A stretch of 12,193 bases of DNA, taken from positions 1 to 12,193 of the forward strand of contig DLGX01000049.1 in NCBI GenBank assembly GCA_002482925.1. Reading direction: 5' to 3'. Positions within the stretch are counted from its first letter, which is position 1. The number at the start of each line of letters is the position of its first letter. The DNA comes from Candidatus Saccharibacteria bacterium UBA7683. Its GTDB lineage: Bacteria > Patescibacteriota > Saccharimonadia > Saccharimonadales > UBA7683. Made by a program: the position numbers and the translations under genes. The notes beneath the pieces are model-generated. The model saw nothing but the letters and a program-made list of their open reading frames with translations, ran no database searches and had not been told where the DNA came from. This document shows, piece by piece, positions 5,823 through 11,799 of the stretch.

Positions 5823-7466
5823 ATGAAACAAACGCAGGCGCTGAGGGTAATGATGAGTGGGGAATCAGTTTTTTTAACTGGTGCACCGGGTAGTGGTAAA
5901 ACATATGTTCTTAATCAGTTTATTAAGCTTGCCAAACAATCTAAAAAACGTGTTGCAGTTACAGCTAGTACGGGAATAGCCGCCACACATATTGGCGGGA
6001 CCACGATTCATTCATGGTCAGGACTTGGTATACGAGATGAAATTACTGAGCGCGACGAAAAATGGCTAAAAGAAAACGATCGTCTTATAAAACGCTATAA
6101 CAATATAGATGTTCTGGTTATAGATGAAGTTTCTATGATTCATGGCAAACGGCTCGATATGGTGAACCAAGTTTGCAAGTGGTTACGCGATAGCGAAGAA
6201 CCGTTTGGCGGTATTCAAGTTATTCTCACGGGTGATCTATTCCAGCTGCCACCTATCAATAGGGGAGATACTTCTATTGATTTTGTACATCTGAGTAAAG
6301 CATGGGCTGAATTAAAGCCGAAAATCTGCTACTTAAGCGAACAACATCGACAAGAAAATGATCCGCTGTTAGATTTACTCGAAGCTATGCGCGCTGGTGA
6401 TATTATGGAAGCCCACTTTGATAGCTTAAGTGAACGACTTGGGCTTGAAATTCCTGCTGGTGTTTCTATTACGAAGCTCTATTCTCATAATCAAGATGTA
6501 GAACAAATTAACGATAGCCATTTAAAGGCGCTTTCTGATGAATCTAAAACCTTTGTAATGGAAACATACGGTGTACAGGCAAAAGTAGAACAACTTACTA
6601 AAAGCGTTCTGGCTCCTGAAATTTTAGAACTTAAGGTTGGCGCTGAGGTAATGTTTGTAGCAAATAACTTTTCGGAAGGATTTGTAAATGGTTCCCGCGG
6701 TAAAGTCGTCGGTTTTAAAGAAGGTAAGCCTTTAGTAGAACTACAGAGCAACAGAAGAGTGTTAACAATTGAAGCCCATAGCTGGGCTCTAGAAGAAGAT
6801 GGAAAAGAACGCGCCAGAGTTACACAATTGCCGCTTCGGTTGGCTTGGGCAATTACGATTCATAAAAGCCAGGGCATGAGCCTCGATAGTGCCGAAATAG
6901 ATTTAAGCCGAGCATTTACACCAGGTATGGGGTATGTGGCGCTTTCTCGTGTACGAAGTTTAGACGGTGTGTATCTTAAGGGCATTAATAATACTGCGCT
7001 GGCAATGCATCCTGAAATTTTTAGTTTCGACGAGCAGTTGCGAGAGCATTCTTCTGAAGTTGCGCAGTCTACTTCTGAAGAAGAATATGTACTCAGTGCA
7101 AACGATTCAAAACCAGTTCAAGCAAAAGACCTCGACGAATCTCTTCTTCAGGTTCTAAAAACGTGGCGTTCTCAAGAAGGGGCTTCTCGGCAAGTGCCTT
7201 TGTATATGGTTGCAGGAAATAAAACCCTTGAAGCGCTTGCTACCAATAAGCCGACTACTGAGCAACAACTTAAAGCGGTAACAGGAATTGGGCCAAAGAT
7301 GATTGAACGCTACGGCGAAGAATTAACCGGTCTTATTCGCGAGCATCTTGGCGTTGTTTCTGTGCCGGATGAAGCTGAAGCAAAGGTTAAAGAATTTTTG
7401 CAATCGAAAAATATTGAGCTTTCTGATTCTGATATTAGAACGCTTCGGGGGTTGATGAAAGGGTAG
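5823..7466 (+). CDS. PIF1-like superfamily 1B DNA helicase with C-terminal HRDC domain
   Basis: The 547-residue product is an ATP-driven 5'-3' DNA helicase of the PIF1/RecD type, a family that unwinds forked, G-quadruplex and R-loop substrates. From Met 5823 the motifs are: Walker A GAPGSGKT (20-27), motif Ia TASTGIAA (47-54), Walker B VLVIDEVSM (97-105), motif III GDLFQLPP (137-144), QHRQ (174-177), the RecD/PIF1 signature AITIHKSQGMSLD (343-355) and YVALSRV (371-377). An acidic, Ser-rich linker (about 400-435) leads to an HRDC-like helical domain at about 441-509 (LLQVLKTWRSQ to LIREHL), which aids nucleic-acid binding in RecQ helicases. A charged tail follows. ATG 5799 and ATG 5820 are in frame, but an extended -10 box at 5808-5816 makes 5823 the best start for a leaderless message. 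It is the last plus-strand gene before the convergent spacer. Confidence 0.92.
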   Translation: MKQTQALRVMMSGESVFLTGAPGSGKTYVLNQFIKLAKQSKKRVAVTASTGIAATHIGGTTIHSWSGLGIRDEITERDEKWLKENDRLIKRYNNIDVLVIDEVSMIHGKRLDMVNQVCKWLRDSEEPFGGIQVILTGDLFQLPPINRGDTSIDFVHLSKAWAELKPKICYLSEQHRQENDPLLDLLEAMRAGDIMEAHFDSLSERLGLEIPAGVSITKLYSHNQDVEQINDSHLKALSDESKTFVMETYGVQAKVEQLTKSVLAPEILELKVGAEVMFVANNFSEGFVNGSRGKVVGFKEGKPLVELQSNRRVLTIEAHSWALEEDGKERARVTQLPLRLAWAITIHKSQGMSLDSAEIDLSRAFTPGMGYVALSRVRSLDGVYLKGINNTALAMHPEIFSFDEQLREHSSEVAQSTSEEEYVLSANDSKPVQAKDLDESLLQVLKTWRSQEGASRQVPLYMVAGNKTLEALATNKPTTEQQLKAVTGIGPKMIERYGEELTGLIREHLGVVSVPDEAEAKVKEFLQSKNIELSDSDIRTLRGLMKG

Positions 7467-7481
7467 GGCTCCGTCATCCCC

Positions 7482-7502
7482 GACTAGATCGAGAATCTAG
7501 TC
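7482..7502. repeat. perfect hairpin, 8-bp stem
   Basis: GACTAGAT (7482-7489) and ATCTAGTC (7495-7502) pair perfectly around the five-base loop CGAGA. It starts 15 bases after the helicase stop codon. It is followed by C and then AAAAA on the plus strand, so it is not a classic Rho-independent terminator, though it could protect the 3' end of the message. Confidence 0.6.
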
Positions 7503-7526
7503 AAAAAGCAATCATCTTCTTCTCTC

Positions 7527-7544
7527 GCTTTTGCCGCCAAAAGC
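7527..7544. repeat. perfect hairpin, 7-bp stem with CCGC loop
   Basis: GCTTTTG (7527-7533) pairs with CAAAAGC (7538-7544) around CCGC. A pyrimidine run (7514-7526) precedes it on the plus strand. No T-run follows on either strand. Confidence 0.55.
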
Positions 7545-7592
7545 AAGACAAAACCGCACCCATAACATCAAAGTCTCGATACACCTCCAGGC

Positions 7593-7681
7593 TCTTTTTC
7601 TTGCGTCAGGACGATGACAAGCATCCCTCACGATTCTTTATTGTGTGTTCGGGCAAGTCCTTCCTTGATTCAAGAAAAAGA
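7593..7681. repeat. 11-base inverted repeat enclosing 67 bases
   Basis: TCTTTTTCTTG (7593-7603) is the exact reverse complement of CAAGAAAAAGA (7671-7681). The enclosed segment holds the GATGAC end of the possible REP-like element. The CAAG start of the right arm also forms a local palindrome CTTGATTCAAG (7664-7674). Confidence 0.5.
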
Positions 7682-7740
7682 ACCTTCCGCTGTTCGGGTT
7701 TGGCTGAATGGGTGAAAGCTGACTCGCGGTGCTTGGAATT

Positions 7741-8679
7741 TTATAGGCGGATGTAGCCGGTTTTTTGTTCTAGGGCTTTTGCTAAGTTGGTACGACCTGC
7801 GTGGTATTGAGCGGTAATAAAATTTCGAAGTGCGTCTAGGGTTAATACTTTGCCTGTTGCTGGATCGCGGAGTAAGAACGAATCGTCGTTTTGACTATCA
7901 ACAATGTGGTCGCTAAGAAACGCTGGCGAAAGTACACGTACGTGGTGCTCAAGCTGACTGAGTGCGGCAAGACGTAGGTGCTGAGTCGGACTGAGAACTA
8001 CTGGCTGGGCAAGTTGTACCAAGTTTAAAAATCCGCTAGTTTTATGAAGAAATTCCGACTGAAGGTTATTGCTACTGAGTAGTGTATCAAGTGCTTCATT
8101 AGCTTTTTCGATACTGTCTTTAAGATCATCTAGTACAATATGCTGTTTTTCAAGCCAGCTTGTAAGTTTTGATTCTTCAGTTAAAATACGTTCTTCTAAG
8201 ACTGATTTTTCATAGATTCCGGTAAGCGCAACTTTTTCGCTGTATGAAACTACTAACGCGTCTGCCGGAAGTAGTTTGAGTAGAGACACTTCCGGGAGCT
8301 TAGAAAAGTTATAGAGCGTGTAACAGTGAGCGGGCAGGGTGGAAAGATCATTCGCCGTTATTACATAGAATTTTGCATCTGGGTTCAGTTCTGGATCCTC
8401 GGCTGAAAACTTCACGCGCTGCATTCGACTAATGGTGCGGGTCACAGCTAAAATATCATCGGCGCCAATTTTTGTTTGTCGGCTACTTTGTAGTTGGCGC
8501 GAAAGCTTGTTCCACTGTTTTTCAATAAGTTTCAGGGTGGCTTCTGGCTGTTCACACAGAAGCAAGGCTGAGCCCAGTTCGTATCGTGTCTGCCAATGCT
8601 TCATTACTTCTGAAGTCTTTGCCTCGAGTGTTTTATTTTTACCATTTTGCCACTGTATATAGTGTACATTTTGCGTCAT
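7741..8679 (-). CDS. hypothetical protein of unknown family, soluble, partly helical
   Basis: I do not recognise this 312-residue protein. It has no signal peptide or membrane segment and should be cytosolic. Residues 20-90 look helical and carry basic patches. Residues 103-150 alternate hydrophobic strands and turns (FYVITAN, CYTLYNF, ALVVSYS), like a small alpha/beta unit. Residues 155-207 are charged and helical (EERILTEESKLTSWLEKQ and onward) with coiled-coil character. The C-terminal third (215-312) is again helical and ends in AKALEQKTGYIRL. I see no catalytic motif, zinc-binding Cys/His cluster or nucleotide-binding loop. The ATG at 8679 is well supported by AGAAGGGG six bases upstream and a consensus extended -10 box overlapping the end of radC. 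It may be lineage-specific; the radC neighbourhood does not by itself imply a DNA role. Confidence 0.85.
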   Translation of the reverse strand: MTQNVHYIQWQNGKNKTLEAKTSEVMKHWQTRYELGSALLLCEQPEATLKLIEKQWNKLSRQLQSSRQTKIGADDILAVTRTISRMQRVKFSAEDPELNPDAKFYVITANDLSTLPAHCYTLYNFSKLPEVSLLKLLPADALVVSYSEKVALTGIYEKSVLEERILTEESKLTSWLEKQHIVLDDLKDSIEKANEALDTLLSSNNLQSEFLHKTSGFLNLVQLAQPVVLSPTQHLRLAALSQLEHHVRVLSPAFLSDHIVDSQNDDSFLLRDPATGKVLTLDALRNFITAQYHAGRTNLAKALEQKTGYIRL

Positions 8680-8685
8680 TTTTTG

Positions 8686-8693
8686 CCCCTTCT
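8686..8693 (-). promoter_or_regulatory. ribosome binding site of the 312-residue hypothetical protein
   Basis: On the minus strand AGAAGGGG lies six bases before ATG 8679, a close match to the Shine-Dalgarno consensus. Confidence 0.65.
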
Positions 8694-8708
8694 TTAACGT
8701 TTAAAATG

Positions 8709-8717
8709 ATTATAGCA
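8709..8717 (-). promoter_or_regulatory. consensus extended -10 promoter of the hypothetical gene
   Basis: The minus strand reads TGCTATAAT, a perfect extended -10 element, overlapping the radC stop codon (8710-8712). It shares TGCTAT with the helicase and pyrC promoters. A message starting near 8702 would have a leader of about 20 bases containing the ribosome binding site. Confidence 0.65.
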
Positions 8718-9378
8718 AATGATTTTGTCGATAACTAAATTGCTCGGTTTTTGTAACAATAATGTGATCGTGTAGTGGTATACCAATAAGTTGGCCGGCA
8801 GCAGCAAGTTGCTGGGTGAGCATAATATCTTTGTCGCTGGGCTGTACATTTCCTGAAGGATGATTGTGCGCCACGATAATACATGCAGCCCTATCTACGA
8901 TAGGATCAGAAAAAACTTCGCGTGGATGCGCGAGTGCGCTATCAAGTGTTCCAATGGTAACAGTGCGCTGTGCAAGGAGCCGTCGACCACCGTCTAAAGA
9001 AAGGCATACAAAATATTCTTGCGGCTTAGTTCTTAAATCATCAAGCCGTGCCAGAATATCTTGCTGAGACTTTAGGGGCTTAATATCAAGTACCAAATGA
9101 CGTTTTGCAAGTTCAAGGCTCGCAAGAATTTTACTGGCTGTAGCACTGCTGATTCCTTTAATTTGCAGCAAAGATTCAAAAGTAATGTGCTGAGTACCGC
9201 GCTGCATGAGCTTTTGTACTTGGCGAGCAAGTGCGCTCACATCAATTTTACCTGCGCCACTTCCTATCAGAACTTCAAGCAGTTCAAAATCTGAAAGTGC
9301 TGCTTGACCTTTACGAGCTAACTTCTCTCGTGGACGATCAATTTCTGGTATGTTCTTTAATTTACGGTATTGCCCCAT
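8710..9378 (-). CDS. radC: RadC family protein (JAB/MPN-type domain)
   Basis: The 222-residue product has the usual RadC layout: an N-terminal segment with RPREKL (15-20), a helix-hairpin-helix region around 68-90 (ESLLQIKGISSATASKIL), and a C-terminal JAB1/MPN-like metalloprotein domain. The metal motif HNHPSGNVQPSDKD (171-184) supplies His171, His173 and Asp184, and Glu154 in HPREVF is the usual upstream acid. Despite the name, a role in DNA repair is not established for the family; some members are linked to natural transformation or mobile DNA. Start choice: ATG 9378 is the first ATG before the conserved region and has a plausible -10 box nine bases upstream. The longer frame begins at TTG 9435 inside the start codon region of the divergent glycosidase gene and is unlikely. 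The ribosome binding site is weak. Confidence 0.92.
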   Translation of the reverse strand: MGQYRKLKNIPEIDRPREKLARKGQAALSDFELLEVLIGSGAGKIDVSALARQVQKLMQRGTQHITFESLLQIKGISSATASKILASLELAKRHLVLDIKPLKSQQDILARLDDLRTKPQEYFVCLSLDGGRRLLAQRTVTIGTLDSALAHPREVFSDPIVDRAACIIVAHNHPSGNVQPSDKDIMLTQQLAAAGQLIGIPLHDHIIVTKTEQFSYRQNHLL

Positions 9379-9387
9379 AACGCCACC

Positions 9388-9396
9388 AGTGTACCA
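9388..9396 (-). promoter_or_regulatory. probable extended -10 promoter of radC
   Basis: The minus strand reads TGGTACACT (TG, one base, TACACT) ending nine bases before ATG 9378. Any leader would be only one to three bases long. Confidence 0.45.
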
Positions 9397-9418
9397 AATA
9401 TGGGTTAGGTAAGTGTAG

Positions 9419-9424
9419 TACAAT
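9419..9424 (+). promoter_or_regulatory. probable -10 promoter of the GH1 gene
   Basis: TACAAT ends ten bases before ATG 9435 and no ribosome binding site lies between, which suggests a very short leader or none. No -35 box is evident. Together with the radC promoter it forms a divergent pair in a 56-base gap. Confidence 0.45.
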
Positions 9425-9434
9425 TGAATATACA

Positions 9435-10694
9435 ATGGTTGAAAAGAAAAAAGTTACATTACATTTTCCAAAAAAATTCTTGTGGGGTGCAAGTATTTCT
9501 ACTCATCAAGTAGAAGGCAGGAACCATAACCAGTGGACTGCATGGGAGCTCGATACAGCTCAGGTAAAAGCGGCTCAGGCACCTTATAACTACGAACATC
9601 TCGATATCTGGCCAGATATTAAAGCCATAGCAACTAAGCCTAGTACTTACGTATCAGGAACTTCGGTTGACCATTTCAACAAGTATCCGCTTGATTTTGA
9701 TATTGCTAAAAAACTTCACCTGAACACGCTTCGGGTAGGTATTGAATGGTCGCGGATAGAACCAAAAGAAGGTCAGTTTAATAAAGCTGCAATTGAACAC
9801 TACAAAAAATATTTTTCTCAGCTAAAAAACAGAGGAATTACCCCAGTTATTACACTGTGGCACTGGACTTTTCCAGACTGGTTTTCCGAAAAAGGTGGTT
9901 TTGCCAAGCGAAGCAACACAAAGTTCTTTACCCGATACGTTGCGCGTGCAACAAAAGAATTTTCGTCGTACTTTAAGTACGTCATTACGATTAACGAACC
10001 AACCATATATGCAACTATGAGCTACCACGAACATCGCTGGCCTCCTGAAGAAGGATCTAAGCTAAAAACGCTTATTGTAATGCTTAATCTTGCTCGGGCA
10101 CACCGAAAAAGCTATAAAATTGTTACTAAAAACAGCCAGGCAAAAGTAGGGCTGGCGCACAACTGCGCCTATTACTATGCAGGTGATGATTCCGTGATCT
10201 CGCGCATAACAGCATATTTAGGTCATAAATTTGCAAATGAATTTTTTATAAACCGAGTTAAAAGACATCAAGATTTTCTTGGCTTAAATTACTATTTTGC
10301 AAATAGAGTAATAGGTACACGGGTGCATAATCCGGAAGATGCACACAGCGATTTAGGCTGGGATATGCAACCAGAAAAAATCAGGCCTTTAATTGTGCAA
10401 CTGTACCAAAAGTATAAGTTACCAGTTATTGTTACAGAAAACGGCGTAGCTGATATGCACGATCAGTACAGAAAATGGTGGATCAGTAAAACCGTGCAGG
10501 CTATGGACGGGGCGATTGCCCAGGGCGCAGATCTTCGTGGTTATATTCACTGGAGTTTGCTTGATAACTTTGAATGGGCTGAAGGTTCTTGGCCACGATT
10601 TGGCCTAATTGAAGTGGACTATAAGACTCTGCAGCGAAAAGTCCGACCAAGCGCCCATTGGTACGCCCGGCTCATAAAAACACTCCAAAATTAA
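9435..10694 (+). CDS. glycoside hydrolase family 1 (beta-glucosidase/beta-glycosidase type)
   Basis: The 419-residue product is a retaining beta-glycosidase with a TIM-barrel fold. Family marks are the N-terminal FLWGASISTHQVEG (15-28), TLRVGIEWSRIEP (98-110), the acid/base motif TINEPT with Glu188, the nucleophile motif VTENG with Glu335, and the substrate-binding WSLLDNFEWAEG (373-384). Both catalytic glutamates are intact, so it should be active. There is no signal peptide, so it would cleave imported disaccharides or small beta-glycosides in the cytosol and feed sugar to glycolysis; sugar specificity cannot be told. It is somewhat shorter than the usual 440-480 residues, apparently through shorter loops between about 245 and 335. 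It starts 56 bases from divergent radC with no ribosome binding site. pyrC follows after 40 bases but has its own promoter. Confidence 0.94.
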   Translation: MVEKKKVTLHFPKKFLWGASISTHQVEGRNHNQWTAWELDTAQVKAAQAPYNYEHLDIWPDIKAIATKPSTYVSGTSVDHFNKYPLDFDIAKKLHLNTLRVGIEWSRIEPKEGQFNKAAIEHYKKYFSQLKNRGITPVITLWHWTFPDWFSEKGGFAKRSNTKFFTRYVARATKEFSSYFKYVITINEPTIYATMSYHEHRWPPEEGSKLKTLIVMLNLARAHRKSYKIVTKNSQAKVGLAHNCAYYYAGDDSVISRITAYLGHKFANEFFINRVKRHQDFLGLNYYFANRVIGTRVHNPEDAHSDLGWDMQPEKIRPLIVQLYQKYKLPVIVTENGVADMHDQYRKWWISKTVQAMDGAIAQGADLRGYIHWSLLDNFEWAEGSWPRFGLIEVDYKTLQRKVRPSAHWYARLIKTLQN

Positions 10695-10699
10695 ATTTA

Positions 10700-10727
10700 T
10701 TGTGCAGTGGGTTTAAAGTGCTATACT
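10700..10727 (+). promoter_or_regulatory. pyrC promoter, extended -10, leaderless type
   Basis: TTGTGC (10700-10705) is a weak -35 box. After 16 bases comes TATACT (10722-10727), preceded by TGC to make the extended -10 TGCTATACT (10719-10727). ATG 10735 follows seven bases after the box with no ribosome binding site, so the message probably starts at the ATG. Confidence 0.65.
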
Positions 10728-10734
10728 TTATTCA

Positions 10735-11799
10735 ATGAGGGACGATGCATCTGTTATTAAACTTCCGGGTCTTATAGACGTACATGTTCATTTGCGTGAC
10801 CCGGGCCAAACGCACAAAGAAGACTTTTTCACTGGCACATCCGCCGCACTTGCTGGAGGCTTTACAACAGTAGTAGATATGCCAAATAATACTGAGCCGA
10901 TTGTCACGGTCGAACGACTACATGACAAACGCAAAATTGCAGCAGAAAAAACAGTTTCGGATATAGGCTTTCACTATGGTTCTTTGGGCGATAATCTTGA
11001 AACTTTTGAAGAAGCTGCAAAATATTCAGTGGGTTTAAAGTTGTACTTGAACAACACTACTGGTGGATATTTACTAGACGTAAAACATCTTCAAGAAATT
11101 TATGCTGCCTGGCCAAAAGAAAAGGTAGTGCTACTTCATGCTGAAGAAGATGTTATAGACATAGCAATAGAATCCATGAAGGATACTCAGCGCCCAATTC
11201 ACGTCTGTCACATGCCAAGCCGAGCAATTTTAGAAAAAATTATTGCGGCTAAAAAAGCAGGCTACCCAGTAACCTGCGGGGTGTGCCCACATCATCTGTT
11301 TTTAACTGAAGCAGACGTTTCTGAACTTAACGCATATGGAAAAATGCTGCCTTCGCTTAAGTCAAAAGCAGATCAAGACTTTCTATGGGAAAACCTTGAT
11401 TATATTGATATTTTTGAATCTGACCACGCACCGCATACGCATGAAGAAAAAGAAAACGGCGCGTTCGGCGTTCCGGGGCTTGAAACAACCTTACCACTAC
11501 TACTTATGGCTGAAAAAGAAGGTAAAATTACACGCGAACAAATCATTGAAAAATGCCATACTAATCCAGCAAAAATCTTTTCACTAGAAACATCTGATGA
11601 CACCTACATTGAAGTTAAGATGGAAGAATATGTAGTAGAAAACGAAAATCTTCACACAAAATGCGGCTGGTCGCCATTTGCCGGTAGAACAGTGCTTGGA
11701 AAAGTAGATAAAGTAGTGATTCGCGGTGCAATAGTACTTGAAGACGGCGAGATTATTGCTAAAGCAGGCTCGGGCACAGTACTAAAGGCTCAAGTATGA
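10735..11799 (+). CDS. pyrC: dihydroorotase
   Basis: Dihydroorotase closes N-carbamoyl-aspartate to dihydroorotate, the third step of de novo pyrimidine synthesis, in the cytosol. The 354-residue product carries all metal and substrate residues: His17 and His19 in GLIDVHVHLRDPGQTH, Lys102 (to be carboxylated) in VGLKLYLNN, His135 in LLHAEE, His159 in HVCHMPS, and Asp230 in ESDHAPH. MPNN (49-52) binds substrate. The short N-terminus that starts directly before PGLIDVHVHL, together with GTSAALAGGFTTV, resembles the dihydroorotase domain of the animal CAD protein more than the classical E. coli PyrC. ATG 10735 follows an extended -10 box by seven bases, so it is probably translated from a leaderless message. 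Its TGA stop overlaps the pyrD start as ATGA. Confidence 0.95.
   Translation: MRDDASVIKLPGLIDVHVHLRDPGQTHKEDFFTGTSAALAGGFTTVVDMPNNTEPIVTVERLHDKRKIAAEKTVSDIGFHYGSLGDNLETFEEAAKYSVGLKLYLNNTTGGYLLDVKHLQEIYAAWPKEKVVLLHAEEDVIDIAIESMKDTQRPIHVCHMPSRAILEKIIAAKKAGYPVTCGVCPHHLFLTEADVSELNAYGKMLPSLKSKADQDFLWENLDYIDIFESDHAPHTHEEKENGAFGVPGLETTLPLLLMAEKEGKITREQIIEKCHTNPAKIFSLETSDDTYIEVKMEEYVVENENLHTKCGWSPFAGRTVLGKVDKVVIRGAIVLEDGEIIAKAGSGTVLKAQV

Larger units (their letters stand above)
7471..7620. repeat. possible REP-like palindromic repeat element
   Basis: The left end reads CCGTCATCCCCGACTAG and the right end GCGTCAGGACGATGACA, so the segment is bounded by GTCATC and its reverse complement about 150 bases apart. 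Near the left end is an 8-base stem (7482-7489 with 7495-7502). The 'CGTCATCCCCGACT..AT' wording resembles dispersed palindromic repeats known from several bacterial genomes, in which CGTCATNCC begins each copy. Only one copy lies in this window, so repetition cannot be shown here. Confidence 0.4.
7467..7740. other. non-coding, palindrome-rich spacer between convergent genes
   Basis: No credible gene is present on either strand; frames are short and broken. The plus strand is richer in C than the neighbouring genes. It contains the hairpin 7482-7502, the hairpin 7527-7544, an inverted pair GTCATC (7473-7478) / GATGAC (7613-7618), an 11-base inverted repeat (7593-7603 with 7671-7681), an 8-base direct repeat TGTTCGGG (7646-7653 and 7691-7698), and a tRNA-Ser-like stretch near 7694-7738. 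Both flanking genes end here. None of the hairpins is followed by a T-run on the matching strand, so no standard terminator can be named. Confidence 0.75.

Noticed and set aside
6491..6751. Antisense open frame in the helicase gene, and similar antisense frames in def, yvcK, GH1 and pyrC
   Set aside because: They lie opposite genes with intact family motifs, lack ribosome binding sites and show no recognisable protein pattern.
7482..7544. The two hairpins as Rho-independent terminators
   Set aside because: No T-run follows either stem on the strand that would be transcribed, and the stems are not GC-rich.
7471..7620. A small protein gene in the spacer, minus strand
   Set aside because: Minus-strand frames are broken by stops; the longest runs have no ribosome binding site and no protein-like pattern.
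7694..7738. A functional tRNA-Ser gene
   Set aside because: The anticodon stem does not pair, about seven extra bases follow the D-arm, and the stop codon of the convergent gene begins where the rest of the tRNA should be.
9379..9435. Longer minus-strand RadC starting at TTG 9435
   Set aside because: It would begin inside the GH1 start region and add residues unlike RadC; ATG 9378 precedes the conserved part and has its own -10 box.
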